Assembly: GCF_030116705.1 (NCBI RefSeq)
Contig: NZ_JAOTIK010000001.1
Coordinates: forward strand, 1 to 64,000
Source of the DNA: Streptomyces sp. ML-6
GTDB lineage: Bacteria > Actinomycetota > Actinomycetes > Streptomycetales > Streptomycetaceae
DNA: 64,000 bases
Direction of reading: 5' to 3'
The translations under genes and the position numbers were made by a program. Below, piece by piece: positions 25,356 through 34,460 of this stretch. How positions within the stretch are numbered: the first letter of the stretch is position 1; the number at the start of each line of letters is the position of its first letter. The notes under the pieces were generated by a model. The model had not been told where the DNA came from. It worked only from the letters and a program-made list of their open reading frames with translations, and did not search any database.

Positions 25356-27971
25356 CCGCGAACTCGCTGCTGCCCCTCTACACCGAACGTTCCGACCGCG
25401 AGGGCCGTGACAGGCTGGAGATCCTCACCGCGCTGATCAGTGCCCCTTTTTCGACCCGATCTTCCGTGGAGTACTCGTCCGGGTTCCCCAAGACCACTCC
25501 GTCTACCAGTGGGGATGCGTCGTCGGCGCCTGCGAACGCGTCCGCTCCGGAGGGACGGACCTGTGCTCCAACCATCTCCGGCAGTGGGGAAAGGCGCGGG
25601 AATCGGGCACGACCCGGGCGGAGTTCCTCACTGCGGCACAGCCGCTGTCCCGGGCCGAGTTCGAGCGCGAGGGCCCGTGCTCGATCTGCCCCGATCGGCC
25701 GGCGGAGCCGCGAACCGACCTGCGGTTGTGCCGCGCCCACTACAGCTCCTGGAAGTACTACGTCGCCCCGCGCGATTCCGGGGCGGACTTTGAGCAGTGG
25801 GCTGCTGAACAGGAGCCCCGCGGGGGTTACGGCAACTGCAAGGTCACGGTCTGCCCCGGGCTGGCGGAGTCGCCGCTGGGTTTGTGCAGCTGGCACTGGC
25901 ACCGTTACAAGCGCGACCGCCGCCCCGGCGGGGCGGCCCTTCCGGCCAGCTGGTGGCAGCGATACGAGAGCCAGGGACGCTCCGTCCCCGTCTCCTGCAC
26001 GGACGAGAACGCCTTCCGCACCTGGTGCGCGAGGGTCGATCCGGCCCCGAGGCCGGGACTGGTCAACCTGCGCGGTCTGCGGCCGCTGCTGCGAGCCGAG
26101 ATCCAGTACACCCTGTTCGCCCACACCCAGCAGGACCGGCACAGCATCTGGCGCCTGGACTGGATCCAGAAGCTCGTCAACCTCGCGCGAGAGCGCGACG
26201 CCGGCTCGCTGACCGACCTGGACTTGGACGACTTCCCGCGGTTTCACACCTCGATTGTGAAGAAGATGCTCCACTACCTGCGGCTGGTCTACTTCACCCC
26301 GAGCAGACGCGGGACGCCGGGTTCCTCGAGACCGACCACTTCGGCATCCGCTTCCCTCACCGGGCCAGCCACATCGACCTGACCCGCATCACCCAGCGCT
26401 GGCTGCGTGACCTGCTCTGGGACTACACCGCCGAGCTCATCCGCTCGCCCCACCGCCCACGCACCGCAGTGCCCATCGACGGCATCCGCCGGGCCTGCAC
26501 CGAGCTGAGCGCGTTCATAGAGGTCGACGCCCCCGGCGGCGGCCACGACCCGAGCGCCTTGCGGGTGGAGCACATGCACCGGTTCATCGCCGATCAGCGC
26601 CATCGTGAACGCCACGGGCTGCCCTCGCTGGTGATGAAGGGGCTCTACGGAAAGCCGTCGACGGTCACCTCCGTCACCCGCACCGACGTGTTCAACGGCG
26701 TCCGCAAGCTGCTGCGGAACGCGATGGAGAACGGCGCCGCCGAACGGCTCGGCCTGGACCGCGAGTTCATCATCGCCATGCCATTCGCCGGCGGCGAGCC
26801 GCTGCGAGCCCGGCGTCCGTTTCCCGACGAGGTCGCCCGAGCCCTGGCCGACGAGGCCAACCTCGCCCAGCTCACAGAGCAGTACGACCCCGATGACCAG
26901 GGGATGCGGGACGTCTGGGAGACCATCGTGCTGACCGGCCGCCGCGTGAACGAGGTCCTCAAGCTGCGCTGGAACTGCATCGGCCGCTACGGCGGCCTGC
27001 CGATGTTCTGGCACGACCAGACCAAGGTCGGCAACTACGACACCGCAATCCGTATCCCCGACCGGCTCTACGACCTCCTCGCCGAACGGCAGCGCAAGAC
27101 ACTGGACCGGTTCGTCGCCCGGCACGGACGCCGCCCGACCGGCACCGAACGCGCTCAGCTTGCCCTGTTCACCAGCAAGGTCCGCAACCCCGACGGCGCT
27201 ACCGCTCTGTCCTACCAGTGGTTCCACCGAAGGTTCCGGGAGTGGGCCACCGAGCTCGACCTCGGCCAGCTCGTCCCCCATCAGGCTCGCCACACTCTGG
27301 CCACCAGCCTGCTTCGGGCCGGGGCGAGCCTCACCCACATCCGCCGCTATCTCGGCCAGGTCTCGGACCGGATGGCCGAGCACTACGTCCACCTGACCAG
27401 CGAAGACCTGGAGAACGTCCTCCAGCACGTCTGGGTCACCGGCCCCGGCACCGCCCAACCCGGCGAACTCCTCGCCGGAGAGACCACCCCACTCACCCGA
27501 GAGCAGGCCCAGGCCCTCGCCATCGACCTCTCACGCCGCAGCACCCCCTCCGAGGGCGGGTTCTGCACCTTCCAGCCCGTCGTCGACGGCGGCGCCTGCC
27601 CCTGGAACCTCGACTGCCACAACTGCGACAAGTTCGTCCTCTCCGGCGCCGACCTCCTCTACTGGCGGCGCAAACGCGAACAGTGGCGGCTGCTGGCCGA
27701 AGGCGCCCCGGACGACGCGATCGCCGACTATCTCCACCGCTACTTCGAGCCCACAGCCCGCGCCATCGACGGCCTGGAGAAGGCCCTGGTCGGCCTCGGC
27801 CTCCTCGGCGACGCCCTCGCCCTTGACCTGCGCAAACCCCAGGACTACTTCCACCGCGTGTGGTCCACGGCCTTCCGCGCCGCCGACCTCGCCGACGCGG
27901 GCGACGACGAGCAGAGCGAGTACAGCGATACGTGCACAACCGACAACGACCCCGAGCAGGACATCGCATGA
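25352..27971 (+). CDS. tnpB: TnpB-like large tyrosine recombinase (two frameshifts)
   Basis: The protein starts at GTG 25352 (LLPLYTERSDREGRDRLEIL) and needs two -1 corrections: at the CCCCTTTTT near 25444 and at CCCC near 26303. The rebuilt product is about 870 aa. It begins with several Cys pairs (CVVGACERVRSGGTDLC, CSICPDRPAEPRTDLRLC, CKVTVCPG) that look like zinc-binding modules, then an arm domain and a catalytic domain with TGRRVNEVLKLRW, HQARHTLATSLLRAG and tyrosine in MAEHYVHL. A Cys-rich block (CPWNLDCHNCDKF) follows. It works with TnpA in excision and integration. Its stop overlaps the tnpC ATG. Confidence 0.8.
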
Positions 27972-28555
27972 AGACCTCTGCCGTTCCAGAACCCCGCACG
28001 GCCGCCGCCCTGGCCGCCCGCCGCCACAAGACCGAGACCGCCCTGAAGCGGGTCCGTGAAGCCATCATCCGGCTCCGGCGTGAGAAGGCCCAGGTCAGCG
28101 TGACCGCCGTCGCCCGTCGAGCGGACGTCTCCCGCACCTTCCTCTACGACAATCCCGAGGCCAGAGCCGTCATCGCCTCCGCGATGGCCGAGGCTGGAGA
28201 GCGCCGGACCCAGTTGCTCGCCGACCAGGGCGAGGAACGTGAGGCGACCTGGCGTGAACGCGCTCTGAATGCCGAAGACGCCCTCAAGACCGCTCACAGC
28301 GAGATCCTCGCCCAGCGGAATCGCATCGGTGAACTCATCGGCCAGGTGCGGGACTTGGAGGCCGAATGGGCCGAGGAGGCCGTCCAGCGGATCACTACCG
28401 AGAACACCACCCTCAAACAGCGAGTCCGTCAGCTCACGGCCGACAACCGCAGCCTTGACGAGCGGCTCAAGGCGGCCCGCTCCAACCTCCGCTTCCAGGA
28501 CCGCCGCGTCGCTGACCTCGAAGCCCGGATCGTTGACCCAGCGTCAGGCATCTGA
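27968..28555 (+). CDS. tnpC: TnpC-like / DUF6262-type coiled-coil accessory protein
   Basis: This 195-aa protein starts at ATG overlapping the tnpB stop. An N-terminal HTH-like part (AQVSVTAVARRADVSRTFLYDNPEAR) is followed by a long coiled coil from about residue 75 to the end (EILAQRNRIGELIGQVRDLE, TENTTLKQRVRQLTADN). It matches the third gene of Tn554-type recombinase operons, an accessory factor that affects the orientation or efficiency of transposition in that family. Confidence 0.8.
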   Translation: MKTSAVPEPRTAAALAARRHKTETALKRVREAIIRLRREKAQVSVTAVARRADVSRTFLYDNPEARAVIASAMAEAGERRTQLLADQGEEREATWRERALNAEDALKTAHSEILAQRNRIGELIGQVRDLEAEWAEEAVQRITTENTTLKQRVRQLTADNRSLDERLKAARSNLRFQDRRVADLEARIVDPASGI

Positions 28556-28578
28556 CCTCGCCTTCGCTCTTCCGGCCT

Positions 28579-28612
28579 CATGGCCCGTTCTCCGTCCGGT
28601 GGACGGGCCATG
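28579..28612. terminator. Terminator between tnpC and the defence pair
   Basis: CATGGCCCGT (28579-28588) pairs perfectly with ACGGGCCATG (28603-28612). It sits between the convergent tnpC and HNH genes and can serve both. Confidence 0.65.
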
Positions 28613-28640
28613 TCGGCGTACACGTGAAAGTGGCCTGCAG

Positions 28641-29483
28641 TCACTCCAGGAATCCTCCGTTACAGAAGGCACCATCCGCTGCGAGGGTCCGGTAGGTCAC
28701 GCCTTCCCACCCGTTGGGTTGGACAGCGAGTCGAGTGGCGGCTTCGGCCGCGAGGTATTCGTGCACGAGCTCCTTGCCGCCAGCCTTGAACTGTCCTTCG
28801 AGGGTGTGTTGGATGTTCCTCAGGGTCCGGTTGGCCTGCACTGCGTAGGTCTTCGCCAACCCGAACATAGTGAAGTGGTGCGTGGCCCGGGCTATGAGGC
28901 CCTGCCCCCATGTTGGTGGCGGGGTCACGAAGAACTCCAGCCGCACGGGGGCGTCGTGAATGACTTTGGCCTGCAGCCAGGTCACGTCGTCGATACGGTC
29001 GAGATACGGGTGTAAAGGTGTGGTCTCAACCGTGGTCGGCTTTTGATCGCCTTTGATGTGGTTGCAGTCGCTGCAGGCTGGCACCAGATTGAGTGGGGCC
29101 ACGCAAAGAGCGGGGAAGGACATCTTAGGCAGGACGTGGTCGAGCTGACGGACGGTTCCGTGCCCGCACAGGGGGCACCTCTCGTCGACGGGGGCGCCCA
29201 TGAGCTTGTCATAGATTAGGCGGCCCTTTTTGGTTCCCCGCATCCCGTTCTCGTACGCCCAGGTCACGGCGGCCTTGTCGTCGATGCCTGGAACCTTGAA
29301 CTCGGCGGCTTCCAGGGCGTGCAACGTCTGGCTGTGGGCTGCTTCCCGGAAGCGCTCTCCTGCAGCTTCGACGGCTTCGGCCGCGGCTGTCAACTTCTCT
29401 TGCCGACTGGTGTCCCGGGTGCTGCTCACACATGCGTCGTAGCTCTCGCGGGCTGTCTCGGCGGGGGGCTCCAGCGGCCACAT
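28641..29483 (-). CDS. ptuB: HNH endonuclease, PtuB-like (Septu-type defence)
   Basis: This 280-aa protein has a zinc-ribbon HNH core near residues 120-165: CPLCGHG, then QLDHVLPKMSFPALCVAPLNLVPACSDCNHIKGD. The DH pair and two CxxC motifs are present. Upstream is a helical region (TAAAEAVEAAGERFREAAH). Its ATG overlaps the stop of the ATPase gene (TGATG), so the two are translationally coupled. In Septu systems an ATPase (PtuA) controls an HNH nuclease (PtuB) that degrades nucleic acid on phage infection. The assignment rests on architecture only; PtuB proteins are usually somewhat shorter. Confidence 0.65.
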   Translation of the reverse strand: MWPLEPPAETARESYDACVSSTRDTSRQEKLTAAAEAVEAAGERFREAAHSQTLHALEAAEFKVPGIDDKAAVTWAYENGMRGTKKGRLIYDKLMGAPVDERCPLCGHGTVRQLDHVLPKMSFPALCVAPLNLVPACSDCNHIKGDQKPTTVETTPLHPYLDRIDDVTWLQAKVIHDAPVRLEFFVTPPPTWGQGLIARATHHFTMFGLAKTYAVQANRTLRNIQHTLEGQFKAGGKELVHEYLAAEAATRLAVQPNGWEGVTYRTLAADGAFCNGGFLE

Positions 29484-31041
29484 CAGCGGCTCTCTCCTGC
29501 GGCCTTGTCTGCGAGGAGGATCCGCACCAGCCCCTTGGCCTCGCCGCCCAGCTGGCCGCCGAAGTGGGCAAGGACTTCTTCGTAGGTGCCATGGGCCCTG
29601 ACCGCCCTTTTGACTTCCGCGTAGAAGCCGGACTCCTTCACCTCCAAGCCGAAGATCTCGTGTGTGAGGACACCGACGTTCTCACCGAAAGTCTCGATGG
29701 TGGGCCGCTCGGCCTGACGGTTGCCCCAACGGCTCAGTTTCCAGATGCAGGAGCGGGGGACCTCTTGGAGGACGACAGGGGAGTGGGTGGCGATGACCGC
29801 GACTGCGTTGCGGTCATCCATCAGGTACGACAACGTCCTGATGAAGGAAGATAGGAGCGGTGGGTGCAGGTGGGCCTCGGGTTCGTCTAGGAGCACCAGG
29901 GACTGCTCGGCCACGAGCGTGGCCAGCTTCGTGATGGTCAGCAGCACGATCGAGTGGCCTGAACTGAGTTGGCCAAAGATCCTTCGGGCTGCCTCTTGAT
30001 CGCTCTCCGTGAATGTCTGTGGCGACTGCTCACGGAGGCGTCGAGCGAAGTCATGGACGGGGAGGCGGCGAAATGCGGGTCACTGCTCAGAATGCGCAGG
30101 GCATGGACCCACCGTCCGAGCCGTCCGGCCGCCCAAACCTCTTTGAGGCAACTGGCGAACTCCGAGCCCAGTTGTTCATGTGATTTGGGCTCGCCGAGGT
30201 TGTTCCCAGCGCTAGCGAGCCCCACGTACGCGTACGTGGTCGCTGCGTGGTCGGGGTCGCCAACCACACTGACGAAGGGGTCGAAGGCACTGAAGGTGAC
30301 GGAGACGACGTTGACGAAGGGTTCACCGTCCTCCGCGGTGGGGGTGGGGAGGTGTTCGATTCGGCCGGCATTGACGTCGGCGCGGTCAGGGTGGACGGCC
30401 GCTTGGGCCATGTTGCGCAGCAGGGTGGTTTTGCCGACTCCGTTGCGTCCGATCAGGACGTGAATGTTGCTGGACGGGGTGGTGCGGGGGGTGACCACGA
30501 AGCTGAGTGGCGGGGGCGGCGGGACGTCGCTGTCTGGCGCGGGAACGAGGTAGTTGAAGCGGTACTCGGTGAGCCGGGAACCACCGCTGGCGATGCGCTT
30601 GAACTGGGCCATGACCGTACGCTTCTCGACGCTGCGCAGCAGCGAGAGGGCCGTCACGTCGTATTGGAGGGCGAAGTCCAGACGCTTTGATGAGAGAGCG
30701 ATATCACCCAGTCCGATGAGGATCTCCAAGCGTACCTGGGTGCCGAGTTTCCTGATGCTGTCGTAGTACAGGTCGTCTTGGCCCAGGGAGAACAACTCGG
30801 GCCTGCGGAGGGAGTCAAGGTGCTCGAACTGCCCTACGGGGAGGGGACTGGGCCCCGGTTCCTGGGCGCCGAGGGCGATCTTGACGCGGCCCAGGCGCTG
30901 GATCTGTCTGTTTTCGTCCCGAAACCAGAGGTCGTAGCTGGTCTGGTAGCCGTGGTCGTCCCCGGCAACTGGGACGAGGATGGCTTCTTGGGGGCCTTCG
31001 TCCGACGGGGACTGTCGATCGGCTTGGACCACGAATCGCAC
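29483..31041 (-). CDS. ptuA: AAA/ABC-type ATPase, PtuA-like (one frameshift)
   Basis: The rebuilt protein is about 519 aa. The first frame (31041 to about 30050) holds Walker A in HVLIGRNGVGKTTLLRNM near residue 200. The second, in the -1 frame, holds FARRLREQSPQTFTESD, the ABC signature LSSGHSIVLL, Walker B LVLLDEPEAHLHPP, the H-loop ATHSPVV, and a C-terminal domain with YEEVLAHFGG. One extra C in the CCCC near 30060 (GGGG on the plus strand) joins them. It is first in the ptuA-ptuB operon; 278 bp upstream (31042-31319) hold its promoter. An OLD-like ATPase of other defence types is possible but the HNH partner favours Septu. Confidence 0.7.
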
Positions 31042-31308
31042 AGGGTCTCCTGGGAGCCACTCAGGGGCGCCGAGCCTTGACGAAGCGGATGCGGCGCCGG
31101 GACTCGTGAACGGTATCTGGTCCTGGGGCCTGGTAGCGGCGTGTATTCAACTGCCGTGAGTTGAGCCCGTTCATCAATACTCGGCTGAACTTCGGGGAGT
31201 ACGCGGACAGCCGTCTCACGAGACCACACAGACGAACGACAGCAACTCTCCATCACGGACATGTAGTCTATGAATCGTCGCAGTTCAGAGCCGGTTTCCG
31301 AGCTCCTG

Positions 31309-31319
31309 CGGTCGGTAAA
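31309..31319. repeat. Right terminal inverted repeat of the Tn554-like element
   Basis: CGGTCGGTAAA is the exact inverse of the left-end TTTACCGACCG. It is followed directly by CTGGAC and then the tnsC sequence reading DIHLLDTRTR. Confidence 0.8.
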
Positions 31320-31826
31320 CTGGACGACATCCACCTCCTGGACACCCGCACCCGCGTGGGCGCCGAGACGTCCGACCAGATGAAGTACCTGTCCGAACGT
31401 GTCGGCGCCACCTTCGTCTACGCCGGAGTCGCCGTCGAGGACTCGCCCCTGCTGAGCGGAATCCGCGGGGCGCAGCTGGCGGGGCGGTTCAAGCTCCTGT
31501 CCAACCCTCCCCTGGCATACGGGAGTCGGGAGCAGCAGGCAGCGTGGCGCGGGCTGCTGGACGGCATGGAGAACGCGCTGCGTCTTGAGCGGCACCGTCC
31601 CGGATCGCTGGGGCGCATGGCCCGCTATCTGCACGAGCGCACCGGCGGGCGGCTCGGGAGTCTGTCCGCGCTGATCCGCGAAGGAGCGATCACCGCGATT
31701 CTGGACGGCACCGAGAAGATCACCAAGAAACAACTCGATGCCGTCCGTCTCGACCATCTCGCTGAGCAGGATGCACGGCCCCCAGCCGAGCAGGCCCCGT
31801 CCGGCCACTCCCGGACGGCCGCCTGA
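31320..31826 (+). pseudogene. tnsC: TnsC-like ATPase, 3' part
   Basis: This is the continuation of the gene broken at 24053: LDDIHLLDTRTRVGAETSDQMKYLSE completes Walker B, then FVYAGVAVEDSPLL (sensor I-like), GRFKLLSN, and a C-terminal helical domain (RYLHERTGGRLGSLSALI). The reading frame is open upstream into the inserted element, which could give a GTG/ATG-started fragment without Walker A. Together with 23496-24053 it makes about 352 codons, the usual TnsC/TniB size. Confidence 0.85.
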
Positions 31827-31924
31827 ACAGCACGTACTCGCCCCTGCCTCTTGTTCTGCTTGTTTGGTGGACGTCCCCATCTGCGGGCGTCCACCGGCCA
31901 GTCGAAAGCTGACCTCACCACGCT

Positions 31925-33028
31925 ATGCCCCTGTCCCCACCTGTCCAAAGCCGCCTGGCCGCGGGCGCGATACGCACCGCGCCCCTCGAAGGCGAGACGA
32001 CCGCTTCATGGATCACCCGGTGCGCAGCCCGCTACCACCTGCCCGCAAGTCCTTACCTCCGAGCCGTCCTTCAGCAAGAGGGCCGCGCCACTGTGAGCGG
32101 CCGGAGCGCGCTGGGCGCCGAGCTCTACCTCAATGCCGCGGCCCGCGAACGCGTGGCCGCCTACAGCCGCATCGAGGAGCAGGTCCTGGCACGCGTACTG
32201 CCCGCCTGGCCGCTCGACCTGGATGTTCTACGGCACCACACCGGGCCGGCCGCGCACTGGCAGTCCCCCACCACGCACACGGCCGCGTCGGTCATGGCCG
32301 GGTGCCTCAAATGCACCGCACCACGCAGCCGCGGACAGCAGGTATGGCAGTACCGGGGCCGGCACCAGCGCGTCTGCCACACGCATCGCATCTGGCTCGT
32401 CGGCGGCGAGGCGGGCTACACCGGACCGACCCAGATACCGCTCGATCACCTGGGCCAACACGAAGCCGCCCGCATCCTGGCCGCACACCGACGCCACCAG
32501 GACCTCACCGACCCAGGCGGCATAGCCGCCGAGGCGTGGCTGTGGGCCCGCGGCACCATCCAACACCTCTACACCGACCAGAAATTGATGTCGGGCACTG
32601 TGCCGGTTTCGTGGAACAAGCGCCTTGACGCCCTGGCCGCACAGGCCGGTCGTATGGGCAAGGTGTGGCCGTGGTGGATCATCGCCCGCGACCTGGTCAC
32701 CTATCCCGAGACCTTCGCTCTGGCCGAAGCCCTCACCGCGATGACCGCGGACGCGGACGCGTACCAACACGCCGCAGCCGAAGAGCACTTGGCTGGCCTT
32801 CTGTCCGACGCACTCCGGACGAACACCGGCCCAGACCCCGCCGACGAGGCGGGAACCCTCGCTCGATGGCTCGCCCGACACGCACGCAGCGAACTACAGC
32901 GCTGGCTGAACAGCCGCCACGGCGACGCGAGCGCGGCACCCCTGCACGTGGCGCCCCTGACCTGGGCCCTCAAACGACACGCCGACCGTCAGGGCTGCGA
33001 GGCGGACGGGGTGTCCGGCCCGGTGTAA
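31925..33028 (+). CDS. tniQ: TniQ/TnsD-like target-selection protein
   Basis: This 367-aa protein begins LEGETTASWITRCAARYHL, the typical TniQ opening 'E...SWL.R.A'. It contains a zinc finger CLKC ... RGRHQRVCHTHRIWLVG (C-x2-C and C-x2-H) near residues 127-155, then a helical C-terminal part. TniQ proteins recognise the insertion site and recruit TnsC. It lies 98 bp after tnsC on the same strand. It ends 40 bp inside the convergent GNAT gene, a tight junction that suggests its last codons may be chimeric. Confidence 0.8.
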   Translation: MPLSPPVQSRLAAGAIRTAPLEGETTASWITRCAARYHLPASPYLRAVLQQEGRATVSGRSALGAELYLNAAARERVAAYSRIEEQVLARVLPAWPLDLDVLRHHTGPAAHWQSPTTHTAASVMAGCLKCTAPRSRGQQVWQYRGRHQRVCHTHRIWLVGGEAGYTGPTQIPLDHLGQHEAARILAAHRRHQDLTDPGGIAAEAWLWARGTIQHLYTDQKLMSGTVPVSWNKRLDALAAQAGRMGKVWPWWIIARDLVTYPETFALAEALTAMTADADAYQHAAAEEHLAGLLSDALRTNTGPDPADEAGTLARWLARHARSELQRWLNSRHGDASAAPLHVAPLTWALKRHADRQGCEADGVSGPV

Positions 33029-33888
33029 GAGAACCGGTACCCGGCGAAGTCGCCGACGTGGATGTATCCGAGGCGCTGATAGAGAGCGTTACTGGTGGGG
33101 TTGTCCGGGTCCGTGAACAGGACAACGTCCGTCGCGCCCGCGGCCAACGCGGCGCGGCTCGCCTCGGCGGTCACGGCGCCCGCGAATCCGCGGCCCCTCA
33201 GGTGGGATGGGGTGTAGACGGGGTCCAGCCGGATCATGCCGCCGACAAGCGAGGTCGTGGCTGCCATGGAGACGGGAGTGCCGTCCGAGGTATGCCAGAA
33301 CGTGAAGTGCCGGTCACCGAAACGCGAGTCGACCCAACGACCGGCATCGATCAAATCGATGGAGGACTGCTCTTTGACATCCACGCAGAACTCGCGGCAC
33401 CAGCGCACAACTTGCTCATGGTCTGTCCCGTCCGCGATACGCCCCTGTCCCTCGGGGCGGGGCTGCGGTGGGGTGAGCGTACCGAGACGGTAGAGGTGAG
33501 TCCGCCAGAAGATCTCCGATACTGCTCCTGTGCGCTGCTGCCATGCCCGTGCGAAAACGGTGGCGGTGTCGTGGTCCGCAATGACGTTCACCGGCAAGTG
33601 GCCCTGCCGGGTCAGACGGGCAGCGAGGCCATCGGCCTGCGAGGCAGAGAGCGGGGTAAGGCCCAAACGGCCACGCGGAGTGCGGTAGAAGATGGCGCGG
33701 ACCTCGCCTTGTGACGCAAACCAGCCGAAGACGGCCGCCTCGGCCTGTGCGCCTGTACCGCTGACACGCAGCTTCTCGATGTCCGTCAACGGCGTGTTGT
33801 GGAGAGCAGGCCGCGAGCGCAGAAAGTCCCCGGTGTGAGCGAGGAAGACATCGATGTCTTCAGTGAGTTGCCAGTCATCCGTGAGCAT
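32989..33888 (-). CDS. GNAT family N-acetyltransferase
   Basis: This 299-aa protein starts at ATG (33888). The C-terminal half is a clear GNAT domain: MAATTSLVGGMIRLDPVYTPSHLRGRGFAGAVTAEAS contains the acetyl-CoA loop RGRGFA, and NPTSNALYQRLGYIHVGDF the final strand-helix. The N-terminal half (residues 1-150) is a divergent GNAT-like or partner domain (SEIFWRTHLYRLG). The substrate is unknown. It is convergent with tniQ and overlaps its 3' end. The 195 bp upstream (33889-34083) hold no gene. Confidence 0.85.
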   Translation of the reverse strand: MLTDDWQLTEDIDVFLAHTGDFLRSRPALHNTPLTDIEKLRVSGTGAQAEAAVFGWFASQGEVRAIFYRTPRGRLGLTPLSASQADGLAARLTRQGHLPVNVIADHDTATVFARAWQQRTGAVSEIFWRTHLYRLGTLTPPQPRPEGQGRIADGTDHEQVVRWCREFCVDVKEQSSIDLIDAGRWVDSRFGDRHFTFWHTSDGTPVSMAATTSLVGGMIRLDPVYTPSHLRGRGFAGAVTAEASRAALAAGATDVVLFTDPDNPTSNALYQRLGYIHVGDFAGYRFSYTGPDTPSASQP

Positions 33889-34133
33889 GCTGCATGGTCC
33901 ACCAAGGCAGTAGCCCCACGCACCCCTCCGTGTGGGTTCCAGCACACGCTTCATACCCACACTCGGTAGAGCTGACCAGCCGCCCAACCAACCTGCACAC
34001 CCGCCACACCACACAAGCCACAGGCCTACGCGGCGCCCGCAGTGCACCACCAGGACGTCATCCCGCTGATCAGGAAAACTGACTGAACCGCCCCGGGTGA
34101 AGTGGAGACTCGATTTCATGAAAGGATCGAGTC

Positions 34134-34460
34134 ATGGCACGACCTTCCCGTTACCCGCTTGAGCTGCGCCGACGTGCGGTGCGCATGGTCGCCGAGGTCC
34201 GCGGCGACCACCCGACCGAGACCGCGGCCTTGCAGGCGGTGGTCGAGAAGCTGGACATCGGCTCCCGCGAGACGCTGCGGAACTGGGTCAAGCAGCACGA
34301 GATCGACGCCGGGCAGCGGCCGGGGACGACGACGGAGGAGTCCGCCCAGCTCAAGGCGTTGAAGAAGGAGAACGCCGAGCTGAAGCGGGCCAACGAGATC
34401 CTGAAGGCGGCGGCGTCTTTCTTCGCGGCCGAGCTCGACCGGCCACACACACGCTCGTAG
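34134..34460 (+). CDS. IS3-family transposase OrfA
   Basis: This 108-aa protein has an HTH/leucine-zipper layout: RYPLELRRRAVRMVAEVRGD, SRETLRNWVKQHEIDAG, then coiled coil LKALKKENAELKRANEILKAAASFFAAEL. It is the DNA-binding part of the transposase. OrfB continues in the -1 frame, so a programmed frameshift would make the active OrfAB fusion, as is usual in IS3. Confidence 0.9.
   Translation: MARPSRYPLELRRRAVRMVAEVRGDHPTETAALQAVVEKLDIGSRETLRNWVKQHEIDAGQRPGTTTEESAQLKALKKENAELKRANEILKAAASFFAAELDRPHTRS

Larger units (their letters stand above)
24054..31319 (+). mobile_element. Tn554-like element carrying a Septu-like defence pair, inserted in tnsC
   Basis: The boundaries are set by the interrupted tnsC gene and by an 11-bp terminal inverted repeat, TTTACCGACCG (24054-24064) and CGGTCGGTAAA (31309-31319). 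A further direct copy of the motif lies at 24122-24132. Contents: tnpA, tnpB and tnpC recombinase genes on + and an HNH/ATPase pair on -. Flanking hexamers are ATCGAC on the left (24048-24053) and CTGGAC on the right (31320-31325), the pattern expected when a tyrosine recombinase exchanges a 6-bp core. Deleting 24054-31325 rejoins LGIID to DIHLL in frame. Confidence 0.85.
20480..33028 (+). mobile_element. Tn7-like transposon core (tnsA-tnsB-tnsC-tniQ), interrupted in tnsC
   Basis: Four genes in the canonical order encode a TnsA-like endonuclease, a DDE transposase of the TnsB/Mu type, a TnsC-like AAA+ regulator and a TniQ target-selector. The start coordinate is the end of the conjugation operon and the end coordinate is the tniQ stop; the real transposon ends are unknown. 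TnsC is disrupted by a second element (24054-31319), so this copy is probably immobile until that element excises. Confidence 0.75.
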
